In this document: one piece after another, positions 23,246 through 34,478 of the stretch
How the letters are laid out: every line of letters starts with the position of its first letter
How positions within the stretch are numbered: position 1 is the stretch's first letter
Notes under the pieces: model-generated
Database searches by the model: none
What the model saw: only the letters and a program-made list of their open reading frames with translations
Told to the model about the DNA's origin: nothing
Translations under genes and position numbers: made by a program
NCBI GenBank assembly: GCA_037157565.1
Contig: JAZHRO010000003.1
Location: 41,057,001 to 41,121,000, forward strand
DNA: 64,000 nucleotides
Direction of reading: 5' to 3'
From: Thalassia testudinum
Taxonomy: Eukaryota; Streptophyta; Magnoliopsida; Alismatales; Hydrocharitaceae

Positions 23246-24780
23246 TTGATTCCACCACTTAATTCAAAAATGCAGCTTGGCTATATAGGAAGACTGTTTA
23301 AGAAACCTGAGTCCCAAATGAGCAAGAAAGAAAAGATAATTGAGAATGCTTATAGAAACCATGAAGAATACAATAAAAGGGACATTCAAGAAAAATTTCT
23401 TAAAACAATAGTCATCATCGCAAACCATGTAGGGATAATATGAACACAAATGAACCACGGTTCAACCCAGGACCACGGTTCAACCACGGTTAGACATCAT
23501 GCAGAATACAATGAATTGGTGAAATTACACAACAATGAGTGTCTACAATGTTGGTCAAGCCCTTCATTTCCAGAAAAACTCCAGGAATTTTTAGAAATAT
23601 GGGGAGAATTGCTGAATATGTTATATAGAACCATTGATCAAAAACACCTATCACAAGTTCATGAAACATCTTGGAGTGAGTCTAATGGTCAACATAATTT
23701 CCCAAATCATGGGTTTGATGATCATAGTTGTTATGGACCCCCAACCCAAATGAATTCAAATTCAAATTTCATAGCAATTGACATTCCTGATCTTGATGAG
23801 GGATGGGAGGATCCAATTGCAGGTGTTCCCGATCTCTAACCAACCCTAGAAAATCGAAAACCTAGTTCACCAAGTTTAGATTTCCCAGACACCTGTGATA
23901 CTAAGATTGAATTAGAACCTCTCGAGGGTGTAAATTCCATCCCTTATTCTGATAAGGTGACTCTCGAGAGCAATTCTGACATCCCTATAGAGCCCAACCT
24001 AGATTCTAGTGATCCAACCCACACCCTTCACCTAGAATCTAGATCTATGCCTTATTAGGATGATTACAAGGCCCCGCGTGATGGAAATTAGATTTTGAAT
24101 CTGGATTATGATTCTAGTCTTGTATTTGATGAGTGCACCTCTCCAACCTCGTCAAAGATACAGATTGATTTTGTGGAAGACATGCTAATCTATGATATAG
24201 AAACTGCGGAGTTGGAAGAGTTAGGAATCGATTAGGTCTACCCTATGAGACAAGAACCTGAACCCATGCCTAATAAGAACATCTTTTTGAGATCGGATTC
24301 TGAAATTAGGTTAGATCAAAGTCAGGATGCTGATTGTACATCTCTTGATTTATTCTGTGGTTGAACCACTGATCCCGAATCAGATTCAGAAAATGATTCT
24401 CTCAATTTCTCCGACGATTTCAAATCTTACCCTGATTTCGAAGAACTATTGTTTCCTGATGACCACGAGCCAATCTACAACGTGAGCATCCACGATCCAT
24501 TCTTTGACTCTGACTCTGAGTTTCCTGATCCCGAGAACATTAATTCAAAATCAGGTTCCACTGAGATGGAATTATTCCTTCTTGATTCTCCAGAATCAGA
24601 AATAGTAATTGCCGAGTGTATCTGCAATCCAGAGTTCGAATCTTTCCTTGACTCAGATTTCCATAACCCTCAAAACACTCTTTAGTCATTTACATTTGAT
24701 TTTGATGGACACTATGAGGACTCTCTAGATGGACCTACCTTGGAATCCTTCCGAGAGGAGCCCTCACACAATTTTTATTG
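23246..24780 (+). pseudogene. LARD-B acidic protein, about 510 codons with stops
   Basis: A single frame is followed from about 23246 to beyond 24685. It is interrupted by stops at 23441, 23837, 24056, 24089, 24233, 24362 and 24683. The N-terminus is basic (KKPESQMSKKEK) and has LQEFLEIWGELLNMLYRTID. The rest is strongly acidic and S/D/E/P-rich (DPESDSENDSLNFSDDF, DPFFDSDSEFPDPENIN). The acidic middle recalls the LARD-A and LARD-C proteins (DPDFFDGEDS, DHGFFDSEGEE), but the VLANLRN block is not seen. No retroviral enzyme motif is present. Function unknown. Ath-1 is inserted just downstream. Confidence 0.55.
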
Positions 24781-25337
24781 ATGCTACCTCTTCTACACAT
24801 ACAGAGCCTTCCAAAACCCGTTCTCAACCCCGACCAGCAATCGAACTCAATTTTTACTCTAATTCTCCTCTAAATGAGTCGGTTGCAGATGATTCTCTGA
24901 TAACACTGCACAAGGGGGCGATAATTATGTTGAATATGGCCTATCTTAAGAATAAAAGGCACAACATAAGTAGAATGGGAGCATTGCATGCATCATGTAC
25001 CAAGATTGCTTATAAAATTGTATTAATGGCCATTTGTGTAAGCACTTGTCAAAGTAGGCCTTAGATGAGCAATTGGACTGCACAGATGGATTCAGAATGA
25101 CGAACGGAGTCCAACAGACTCAAGATCGGCCAAATCCGACATCCGGAGCTCCTACAATGGGCCCAAGAAATTCTGACCATTGATTTGGAGATCAACGGCC
25201 GACACTGCGCCACGTCACCCCCGCTCCATCGCAGGCCACCTCTTCATCTAGCCGAGATCAGATCTCGACCGTCGATCATCGATCGAATGGCCGAGACTCG
25301 TGCGCCCGCCCGCAGTCGCCACGACAAAGCGCGGGCG

Positions 25338-25390
25338 TGGCGCAACGGTTAGCGTGCATGCACGCACGCATGCGACGCGGGTTCGAGCTG
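25338..25390 (+). promoter_or_regulatory. tRNA-like A-box/B-box pair in the Ath-1 LTR
   Basis: tggcgcaacggt (25338-25349) resembles a Pol III A box and ggttcgagctg (25380-25390) a B box. The 3' LTR keeps both (34919-34930, 34953-34963) despite differences between them. LARD-A LTRs have the same pair. Confidence 0.5.
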
Positions 25391-25703
25391 CGCGGAGTGT
25401 GAATTTGAAGACGAAGGTTGCGCGCGGCGAAATTAGACTACTTGATCAGCAGCGGGCGGCCGAGATTTCGCCACGCGATGCGTCCATAGCTCGCGAGTGC
25501 CCACACCACGTGCACGCCGGGTGATGACGCCCGTGCACACGCACGCCTGATGCGCAATCCAAGCGCAGCCGAGGAGAGATCTCAGCCGTCTGATCTTCGA
25601 TTAGACGGCTCTCACGCAGCGGCAGCAGATCGCGCATGAAGAACAAATAGAGCGGGTGGCTGACCGACGGGCTGGAGGGCTTCACCGATGCTTTTGGAGT
25701 GGT

Positions 25704-25730
25704 TTTAGCGACGTTCCGGATGTCGCTAAA
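25704..25730 (+). promoter_or_regulatory. U3 inverted repeat, 9-bp arms
   Basis: Perfect arms tttagcgac and gtcgctaaa are separated by gttccggat. It is identical in the 3' LTR (35278-35304). It lies 30 bp upstream of the TATA box. Confidence 0.65.
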
Positions 25731-25760
25731 GCCCTTCTTCTTTTAGAAAGCCCTTAACCC

Positions 25761-25768
25761 TATTTAAA
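25761..25768 (+). promoter_or_regulatory. Ath-1 LTR TATA-like box
   Basis: A tatttaaa sequence within accctatttaaacccc is conserved in the 3' LTR (35336-35343). Confidence 0.5.
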
Positions 25769-26310
25769 CCCCTCCAACCACTCTTTCAAGGCATTCACTT
25801 CCCTTGCAACTACTCCACCCCTCTCTTAGCTAAGGCCCTCTTGTAATTGCCGGAGACAACGAGCTGCCGATAAAGCCTCCTCCGCCGCCGCAGTTGCCTC
25901 GTCGCTCTCCACCCTCTCCCTCTCCCTCTCTCCCTTTCTCTTTTAAGCTTTCCATTACTTTTGTTTGAAGCATGTATTTATTGTTGTAAGCTATGAACTA
26001 AGAGTGCATGATCAATGAAGTTATTTTTCGATCAGTTGTCACTTTAATTTCCGTTTAAGTTTCATGATCAAATAAGGAACATTCTAATCCTAATCTCTCT
26101 CTCTCTATCTCTCTCTCACTTTTCAAAATCGCACCTTTCGCAAGCAAAACTCTGCACTTTCCGTGACTACAAGTGATAAGTAAAATGTGATTTTCATGCC
26201 TCCCTGAGACCGACACTCGGACTCACCTCCGTTTACTTATTTTGAAATTGGCATTGCAAGTGCGACTATAATGACACTTCTTAACACATGCACAATCACA
26301 CGTCAGTTTT

Positions 26311-26328
26311 TGGTGCCGTTGCCGGGGA
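26311..26328 (+). other. Ath-1 primer binding site
   Basis: The sequence tggtgccgttgccgggga lies five bases after the LTR and is complementary to the tRNA-Asp 3' end with one mismatch. Confidence 0.9.
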
Positions 26329-26678
26329 GGCAACGGATTTGTTTTATCACCTCCATTCCAGATTCATTCTCACATCGTCTAATGCCCTATTTTCCTTTTT
26401 ACTTGATGGTTGTAGGAATTCAGCGTGTGGACGGCGAAGTGACGCATCCCACGAAGGTAGCAAGGGAGTAGGCGCTACGAGGACCAATACTGAGTAATTC
26501 TTCTCTCATGATTGTTTGCTTGCGTGAAAAAAACTAAAAAAATTGTAAAAATTGAAAAAAATTGGCGTGGTGTATGATTACTTGACCCACATCCTTAACA
26601 CATCACCCCACAAAAAAAAAAATGTGTACTCTAACATTCTGAATAAACTCTTGGAGTGTTCTTTTCTTTTTCTTGAGT

Positions 26679-26718
26679 GGTGTTTACAAAGCTACCGTGA
26701 GTTGACCTGGGCTGCACC
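26679..26718 (+). other. 40-nt leader hairpin
   Basis: It begins ggtgtttacaaagctacc and ends cctgggctgcacc. The outer pairs GGTG/CACC are kept; the inner stem is weaker than in LARD-A and LARD-C. Confidence 0.5.
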
Positions 26719-27168
26719 ACTCAACCCTAAAATCGACTCATCTAATAGAAGCTGCACGATCATTAGCATGAGTACATTAGGGTTTTAGAGCCTCTACAGA
26801 ATAAAAGGAAATCTACTTTCACCGAGTTGTGTGCAGAACTTGACTTGCCCACTGAAACTTGTCTGAAAACATTAAGACACGTCAACCCTAAAAAGTACTA
26901 AAGTAATGATGAAACACTAAAAGACACCACATCTTAACAAATCCTTGCTTGAAAACCATGTTTTGCTAGAAGCACACACCTTGAAAGTGGAAAATTAAGA
27001 GGCACCACCCCAATCAACGCCTCATCACATAACCATAAGCACAAGCACTATCCTAACCCTATAAAACTGAGTAGACGTGCCCTAGGAAGGACTGAGTTAA
27101 GTCACGAAAGGTGAAGTTTTGTTCGCTGGGCACTTGGCTTTCATTCCCTCGGTAGAATCTGGTGACTA

Positions 27169-27222
27169 GGTTGTGGGGCAGTGTCAAACGACCGCGGTTG
27201 TGGGGCAGTGTCAAATGACCGC
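27169..27222 (+). repeat. 27-bp tandem duplication in the Ath-1 leader
   Basis: Two units begin ggttgtggggcagtgtcaaa and end gaccgc, differing at one base, followed by a partial third unit. LARD-A and LARD-C have a single copy of this block. Confidence 0.8.
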
Positions 27223-27545
27223 GGTTGTGGGGTCTACAGAACTAGAGGTGCAAGCCAAAGGAAGAACCTTTCCTGCAATCCCCTTGTAATCAACCTAGCC
27301 AGATTAGCCTTGGGAAGGGGAGTCCAGTGCTTACGGACTTAATCACCCTTTGTGAGATTTCTAGGTCCCCTAAGGAATACACCATAAGGACTGGACTTGT
27401 GTGCTTGATTGAAACACATTTCTCGCATCTGTCACCCTCTGCATCCCCTCCTGTTCTTCTCTAGTATATGCACGGGAGATGCTCACTGCATCCCGAGTTG
27501 TGTGTTTTGGGGCAGGAATCTAGGCGACGTAATTCTGTTGGAAAC

Positions 27546-29110
27546 ATGGCTGAACCTAGGGTAGATGAGGCTGAGGATCAACCCCCACCAGACGCAATGG
27601 CCATCATCCATGCCCAAATTAATGCAAACCACCGGCTTCACTAACAACAAATCCACACCATCATGCAAGCCATACAACGGTTACAGGACCCACAAGAACA
27701 ACCACACCACCTTTCCAAGACATATCAGGGCAACCACCACTTGATTTACTGCCATTTCAGGATCAGCCGAGGCCCCTCTGTAATTTCTATAATCCCTCTG
27801 CTATTAGAGTCGAGCCACACCTTAGGATCCCCAAGGGGGGAGATGATTTTGAGCTGAAACCGAATGTCTTAAGTCTGATCCAGAGCCACTTTCATGGAAG
27901 CTCAAATGAGGACCCCCTTCAGCACGTAGAGGATCTCGATCGCATAGCACGAATTGTGAAACCTAGGAACATTAGCCTTGACATTGTTCTAATCAAGATG
28001 TTTCCCTTCTCATTAAGAGACAAGGCTTCTCATTGGCCTAGAACCCTAGGTAGATCCATCACCACCTGGGAAGAACTGAGGCATGCATTTTTAAAGAAAT
28101 TCTTCCCCATAGGAAAGACCAATGCCTTCAGAAGAGCTATCATTACCTTTACACTCCAGGGTAGGGAACAATTTCATGAGGCGTGGGAAAGATTTAATGA
28201 ACTTATGAGGAAATGCCCACACCATGAAGTACCAAGGTGGCAATTGGACCAGATCTTCTACCACGGTCTGAATAGCAACCTAAGGAACTTCGTCGATGCC
28301 TCATGCGGGGGAAACTTCCTGAACAAAGATGAGGAGAGCACGTTTGACGTCTTTGTGTCTATGAGCGAGAATTCGCTCAACAATGCCTCTATGTCCCAAT
28401 TCAACAGGTCCAGTCAACCCTGTGGTGGGATTTATGAGGTACAAGCAAATTCTGGAATGGTTGACATGGACATCATTGCTAAGAAATTGGATCGAGTGGA
28501 ATTGGTGGACAAAAAGATTGAAGAGCTACTCAACCAGACTAGGAACCCCTTACAGATTTTCTGCCTAGCAAAGGGAGCACATAATGTTGACCTAGTCCAG
28601 CCCTTTACCCAACTGAACCTGGAACAACCCCTAACCACGTTTCAGGGAGGGACCTTTTCACCCTCAACCCTTGATTACTCCCTTCCCTCACCATCAACAT
28701 CGGCTATCCTTGAAGATGTGCAAGCTATCCAAGGTTATGCGAAACCAGACCCTTTTTCAAACACTTACAACACTGGCTGGCATAACCACCCCAACTTTGG
28801 TTGGACAAACCAGAAACCACCACAATTCCTGAACCATCCCAGGCCAAACCAGCAGCTACACTTGCCCCCTTATCAGCAAGGACCACCAGTTAGACCCCAA
28901 TATAACTAGAATATGGCGACCCCACCCCCACAAAACCAAATGGATACCCTAATAAAGATGATGGCTGACATGAACCAGAAACATCAGGAGGAAATGACCT
29001 TGGTAAAGGGACAGTTAAGCCAACTCTTGGACTGTAAACAACAAGGATCCCTACATTCCCAACCACAACCGAACCCGCGAAACATAATTAACAGAGGCCC
29101 CAATTCGTAA
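27546..29110 (+). pseudogene. gag: Ath-1 gag
   Basis: ATG at 27546 opens a frame (MAEPRVDEAEDQ) with a stop at 27642-27644 and a shift near 27720. The main body runs to 28909 and continues in the same frame to 29110 across a TAG. Conserved gypsy gag blocks are FELKPNVLSLIQ, FPFSLRDKASHW, LKKFFPIGKTNAFRRAI, REQFHEAWERFNELMRKCPHH and LDQIFYHGLN, typical of the Retrotrans_gag family in Athila elements. The C-terminal part is rich in N, Q, P and H with no clear zinc knuckle. The protein would form the particle that packages the RNA. Confidence 0.9.
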
Positions 29111-29389
29111 GGGTTCCAAAGCAACACCAGGTAGGCTCACATGGTCCAGCCAACCCTGTAAACACCTCCTGGGTTTGGTGCTTCTTCATCCTCGTCTTCT
29201 CAAGGATCAACCCATGGCCCAAATGCCTCTGCGAATGCGGTGACCTTGAGAAGCAGCACCAAAACCTAGGATCTCAAATGGCCGACTCTCCCCGAGACTT
29301 CACCAGCTGAAATACCCGACTCAAAAAGGGCACCAACCAAGGACCCAGAAATAGAACCAATCCACATTCAGACACCCTACCCTAAGGCC

Positions 29390-30325
29390 TTGGAAACAAT
29401 CAAGAAACAGAAGAATGCTGTGGAAACTGAGGAGCTGTTGGAAATCTTTAAGCAAGTACAGATTAATATTCCGCTCCTTGAAGCCGTCAAACACATTCCT
29501 GCTTATGCCAAGTTTTTAAAGGAGGCCTGTACACCCAAATGTAAGCCGAGACCTCAAGCACCTAGGAAGGTTGTACTCTCTGAGCAAGAAAGTTCCGTAA
29601 TATCAAGCAACCTTCCACTCAAGCGAACTGACCCAGGAGCGCCCTTGATTTCCTGCAATATCTGGGACATGACGTTTGATAGAGCGCTCTTGGACCTAGG
29701 TGCTTCTATCAATCTGATTCCAACAACCCTGTAGCACTAATTTAGTTTTGGGGAGCTGGCACCAACCCCTTTCACCATCCAGCTAGCTGATAGATCAGTG
29801 AAAACCCCGAAGGGGATTGTCGAGGACGTGATTGTACGGGTCAAGGACTTCTATTTCCCAGTTGACTTTTTGGTGCTCGACATGGAAGTCCCTGAAAAAT
29901 TGCAGAACGTACCAATAATCTTAGGCAGACCTTTCTTAGCTATGGCTAAGGCAAACATTGATTGCGACATGGGATGTATGGAAATCGCCTTCGGGGACAG
30001 GAAAATGCAATTGGATATCTTCCCGGCGACAAAGTCTTTTGATTGCGATTGCATTGAGGAACATGATCCCATGGAAACTCTAATCGAGGAATGCCTCACC
30101 CTTAGTTCTGTATCAGACCACCAAACCCGTAGTAACTATTTTGACCCGTCACCATCATTACCCGTGGACCTCTGTAAGGCTGAGTACCATCACACAACAC
30201 CATTTGAGGAAATCGATGTTGATCAACTCCCGCCGTTTCCCTTCCCATCAACTGTGGTTCCACCCACACCTAAACTTAAACCATTGCCCGAGAATCTCAA
30301 GTATGTCTTCCTGGGACCTGACTAG
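29390..30325 (+). pseudogene. Ath-1 aspartic protease region
   Basis: A start-like LETIKKQK region leads into QINIPLLEAVKHIPAYAKFL, then LLDLGASINLIP with the catalytic Asp. After stops at 29732 and 29738 the frame continues with VLDMEVPEKLQNVPIILG and RPFLAMAKANIDC, the second protease half. The spacing is that of Athila polyproteins. It cleaves Gag-Pol in intact relatives. Confidence 0.88.
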
Positions 30326-30339
30326 ACCTTCCCAGTAAT

Positions 30340-31120
30340 TATTAATTCCCATCTAACTAACGATCAGGAGCTCAGGTTGACTGCGACCCTTTCAGAACAT
30401 CGGGCTGCCATTGGATGGACCATTTTAGACTTAAGAGGAATTAGCCCCACCTATTGCACCCGTAAGATTTACTTGGAAGATGGGGCCCGACCTTCCCACC
30501 AGATGCAGAGACGCTTAAACCCAAACATGCGAGAGGTCATTAAGAAAAGAAATTATCAAGTGGCTTGACGCCGACATCATCTACCCTATCTCCGATAGCC
30601 CCTGGGTGAGCCCCACTCAAGTGGTTCCCAAGAAAGCTGGGCTCACCGTTGTCACCTATGATCATGGCGAATCCATCCCCACCCACACCACCACCGCATG
30701 GCGGGTGTGCATTGATTATAAGAAGCTCAATGAAGCCAATAAGAAGGATCATTTCCCCTTGCCATTCATTGACCAAATCCTTGAAAGATTGGTAGGGCAG
30801 AAGTATTTTTGCTTCCTGGATGGATATTCAGGATATAACCAAGTAGCAATTGCTCCAGAAGATCAAGAAAAGACCATATTCACTTGCCCGTATGGTACGT
30901 TTGCATTCCGTCGAATGCCGTTCGAGTTATGAAAGGCACCTGTGACCTTCCAGCATTTCATGCTAGCCATTTTTTTAGAAATGGTGGGTGAATACTTAGA
31001 GGTCTTTATGGATGATTTCTCTATATTCGGGAATTCATTCGACCATTGTCAGAGAACTTGGAGAAAATCTTGAAACGATGTATCGAGGTTAACCTGGTGT
31101 TAAGTTAGGAAAAGAGCCAT
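30340..31120 (+). pseudogene. Ath-1 reverse transcriptase
   Basis: RT opens with LSEHRAAIGWTILDLRGISP. A one-base shift near 30545 leads to YPISDSPWVSPTQVVPKK, WRVCIDYKKLNEANKKDHFP, FCFLDGYSGYNQVAIAPEDQ, TFAFRRMPFEL, then a TGA stop at 30930. FMDDFSIFGNSF carries the catalytic DD pair, with F in place of the usual first Y. A second shift lies at about 31050, with a further stop near 31107. The enzyme cannot be made as one piece. Confidence 0.92.
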
Positions 31121-31123
31121 TTT

Positions 31124-31820
31124 ATGGTTCAAGAAGGAATTGTCCTCGGTCACATTGTATTGCATACGGGCATCGAAGTAGATCGGGCTAAGGTTGATTT
31201 AATTTCCAAACATCCTCCACCTGGTTCGGTCAGACAGATTCGCTCCTTCCTAGGACATGTTGGCTTCTTCCGAAGGTTCATTAAAGACTTTTCCAAGCTT
31301 TCTAAACCCTTGATCGACCTTCTAGCCAACGATGCCATCTTCCACATGTCTTCTGATTGCATCCAGGCTTACCACACCCTTCGGGACTTAGTCTCCACAG
31401 CACTTGTACTTCAACCCCCAGACTGGTCCGAAGACTTTGAGATTATGTGTGATGCATTAGATTTTGCCATAGGCGCTGTCTTGGGACAAAGGCAAGACAA
31501 GAAGCCCGTGGTGATCTACTACGTGAGCAAAATGTTGGACGAGGCCCAACATAATTATACGGTCACAGAGAAAGAGTTGCTCGCTGTAGTCTTTGGACTT
31601 GAAAAGTTCCGATCGTACTTGCTGGGATCCCACATGACTATTTACATTGACCATTCAGCCATCCGGCACCTGTTGGCCAAAAAGGACACAAAGCCCAGGC
31701 TCATCAGATGGATCCTGCTTTTGCAAAAATTTGACCTGGAAATTCGAGATAAGGCCGGATCGAAGAATGTGGTGGTTGACCACTTGTCTAGACTTCATCT
31801 AGACCACATTGGACCCTCCC
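31124..31820 (+). pseudogene. Ath-1 RNase H region
   Basis: The connection domain ([37 protein letters not shown]) is followed by RNase H with its acidic residues visible: [53 protein letters not shown] and VVVDHLSRL. This 0.9-kb frame, open to 32021, is the least damaged part of pol. It degrades the RNA strand during reverse transcription. Confidence 0.92.
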
Positions 31821-31989
31821 TACCTATTTCTGACGCCTTCCCTGATGAACACATCCTGGCCGTGCAAGATAAGAAAATGCTGTGGTATGCTAACTACGTC
31901 AACTACTTAGTTGTAGGACAAACCCCGCACAGCTGGTCCAGACAGCAACAGGACAGGTTCTTGGCTGAGGCCAAGCACTATTTATGGGA

Positions 31990-33163
31990 TGATCCCATGC
32001 TGTTTCACCTCTATGCTGACTAGATCATCAGGAGGTGTATCCCCGAAGATGAAGTTCAGAGTGTGCTTTCCTTTTGTCATGACCAGGCTTGTGGCGACCA
32101 CTTCTCTGGAAAGAAAACAACTGCAAAAGTTTTACAGTTTGGATTTTACTGGCCGTCCCTATTTAAGGATGCACACAACTTTGCCAAGACTTGCTCACAC
32201 TGCCAAACGCTGGGGACCATGACCAAGAGACATATGATGCCCCTTCAGCCTATTTTGATTGTTGAAATATTCGACGTTTGGGGTATCGATTTTATAGGCC
32301 CCTTTCCACCATTCAACGACTTCGAGTACATCCTAGTCTCAGTCGACTATGTTTCCAAATGGATTGAAGCCATCGCCACCTGCTGATGTGATCACAGGAC
32401 TGCCATGGACTTTGTTAAGAAGAACATCTTTCCCCGATTTAGAATACCCAAGGCCATGATCAGTGATGGTGGAAGCCATTTTATCCATTCCCAATTCCAT
32501 GCCCTACCTAGAAAATACGGGGTGAACCACTGCATTGCTACCCCATATAATCCACAAACAAATGGGTAGACTGAGGTCTCAAATAGACAAATCAAGAACA
32601 TTTTACAGAAGACTGTGAGACCTGACAGGAAAGATTGGTCCACACGACTTGATGATGCCCTGTGGGCATATAGGACCGCTTTCAAGACCCCGATAGGCAT
32701 GTCGCCTTATCGCCTGGTCTTTGGCAAAGCCTGCCATCTTCCTGTCGAATATGAACACCGGGCTTACTGGGCTATCAAGGAATGTAACATGGATCCCCAG
32801 TTAGCCAGTGCACAGAGGACGCTCCAATTATCTGAGCTCGAAGAAATTCGTTGGGACACCTTTGACAATAGTCAACTGTATAAGGAGAAAATGAAAGTCG
32901 TCCATGACCGACTCATTCATAGGAAAACCTTTGATCCTAACCAGCAAGTCTGGCTGTTTAATGCCCACCTAAAACTCTTCCCAGGGAAACTCAGGTCCAA
33001 ATGGACAGGACCATTTCAGGTGGTTAAGCCCTACTCTAATGGGGCAGTTGAAAACGCTGATCCTAACACTGGGCACACTTTTACAGTTAATGGTCAACGA
33101 TTGAAGCATTTTCTGGCCCAGGTTCCCCCAAAGGAGAGTGTCACCCTTGTTGAGGGCTGACAC
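31990..33163 (+). pseudogene. Ath-1 integrase
   Basis: After a TAG at 32021 the frame gives the zinc-binding region (FCHDQACGDHFSGKKTTAKV ending CSHCQ) and the core with DVWGIDFIGPFP and SKWIEAIA. There is a TGA at 32384, then MISDGGSHF and [10 protein letters not shown]. The second Asp and the Glu are 35 residues apart, the D,D-35-E pattern, with one TAG just before the Glu at 32567. The C-terminal part ([30 protein letters not shown]) ends at 33160. There is no chromodomain, as in Athila elements. Confidence 0.92.
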
Positions 33164-33293
33164 GGAGCACCACCCAGCTGGAGGCGTTAAACTCAGCGCT
33201 TCCTGGGAGGCAACCCAGAGGATTCAGACTGATCTGGTAGTTTACGTCACTCAGGTACTATCTTTTTGAACCCTTATGCATCCATGTACTTGC

Positions 33294-33307
33294 CAATGAG
33301 GACATTG
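33294..33307 (+). other. 14-bp palindrome with internal PPT-like tract
   Basis: caatgaggacattg is followed by aagcctaggggttgg. It is identical to the copies in LARD-A, LARD-B and LARD-C. Confidence 0.75.
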
Positions 33308-33701
33308 TCCAACTTAAGCCTAGGGGTTGGTAAATTGCATAATCCTGAGCTCATTTAATCAGTCTAAATAAAAAAAATTGAATTTAGAAAGAAAACTTAG
33401 GCATTAGGAACTTGGCAATAGTGGGAAATAATACAAAAAGAATTTAAAAACTTAGACTTTTCAGGCCTTCAAGCTTAATCAGCCCTGGTGTCCGTTAAAA
33501 TATGGATTTAGCTTCGAATCCTTGCAGCCTTAAGCTATACTAATTCACCTACTAAATAAGGTGATAAGTATACGACTTATCAACTCACCCTCTAACTCAG
33601 AAAAACTTTGAGTCTAAGCATCTGCACACATTTTTGCACAGACTCACTTCTCAGAGATTTTGACAGAAATTGGGTAGCTAATGAACTCACTAGGGTGGTA
33701 T

Positions 33702-33756
33702 GGCTGGCAAGTTGTCATGGGTAACAGCCCATTGGCAGGTTGTCCAGAACCCAGCC
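33702..33756 (+). other. 55-nt hairpin unit, copy 1
   Basis: Outer stem ggctgg/ccagcc; inner stem atggg/cccat with loop taacag. The pattern begins ggctggcaagttgtc and ends ttgtccagaacccagcc. Confidence 0.65.
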
Positions 33757-33866
33757 ACAGACCATTTCTTCTTCATTGCCTCTAGGTACATTTGAGATCA
33801 GAGAAGCCACCTACAAAAAAAAAAGGAGAAGAAAAGAAAATAAACCACACTTCACCGCACAAGTAT

Positions 33867-33921
33867 AGCTGTCAAGTGATCGTGGGTAACAGCCCATTGG
33901 TCGGTTGTCCAGAGCCCAGCT
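33867..33921 (+). other. 55-nt hairpin unit, copy 2
   Basis: Begins agctgtcaagtg and ends ttgtccagagcccagct. The outer G-C of copy 1 is A-T here, a compensated change. It lies 165 nt from copy 1. Confidence 0.65.
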
Positions 33922-34465
33922 CAATAACTGCACAAAAAGACCAAAACACTTAAGGAAGAAGCGGGGAAGTAGTACAAGCTGGGGAGATATACACTGGAAA
34001 AATCCTTGTGTTGACCCAATTAAAACAAATGTAGGGAGAAAGCTACTAATTGAACAAATACACCTTCAGGAAAATTTATTTCCTTTTCCGGTCACCTAGG
34101 GGCGTAGAAACCTGAAGTCTGTCTCAATTACCGTTAAGTGAGTCTATCACAACATTCACACCAAGATGCTTAGCACTTAGGGTTTTGACCGAGTTTTGGG
34201 TGGGTTGGGTAGCCGTAAAAAGTTACCAACACACACTGAATTCCGAAAAAATTCTAAAAAAATATATATATACATATACATATTAAAGCAAGGATTCAGG
34301 TGATTCATATTTTGGCAGACACCTGGGTGCTGCTTACTCTTTGTAGATTAAGATCTTCGTATATTTCCTCTTATTGACAAGTGGCAAAGTGTCTAAGCAA
34401 TTACTTCTTAAATTCTGAAAGGAAATAAAGGCTAGAATAAACCTTGCTAGGGACTAGCAAGGAGT

Positions 34466-34478
34466 AAGCATGGGGGTA
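34466..34478 (+). other. Ath-1 polypurine tract
   Basis: aagcatgggggta lies directly before the 3' LTR, preceded by gggactagcaa. Confidence 0.8.

Larger units (their letters stand above)
24898..26305 (+). repeat. Ath-1 5' LTR
   Basis: It begins tgataacactgcac and ends cgtca, and matches 34479-35880. It contains a tRNA-like box pair (25338-25390), a U3 inverted repeat (25704-25730) and a TATA box (25761-25768). The CT-rich stretch at 25905-25945 lies downstream of the TATA box. Confidence 0.95.
26329..27545 (+). other. Ath-1 leader region
   Basis: A leader of about 1.2 kb with no supported coding. It contains the 40-nt hairpin (26679-26718), a 27-bp tandem duplication (27169-27222) and gtgcaagccaaaggaagaac at about 27248-27267, shared with LARD-C and, in diverged form, LARD-A. 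Confidence 0.6.
33164..34465 (+). other. Ath-1 3' non-coding region
   Basis: It opens with gctggaggcgttaaactcag (33178-33197), a hallmark after Athila integrases that is also seen after the LARD-A and LARD-C ORFs. It then holds the 14-bp palindrome and the paired 55-nt units, and ends at the PPT. No envelope-like frame is seen. Confidence 0.7.

Noticed and set aside
25320..25400. Possible true tRNA gene
   Set aside because: A- and B-box words fit, but no acceptor or anticodon stem of proper form can be drawn; kept only as a tRNA-like module.
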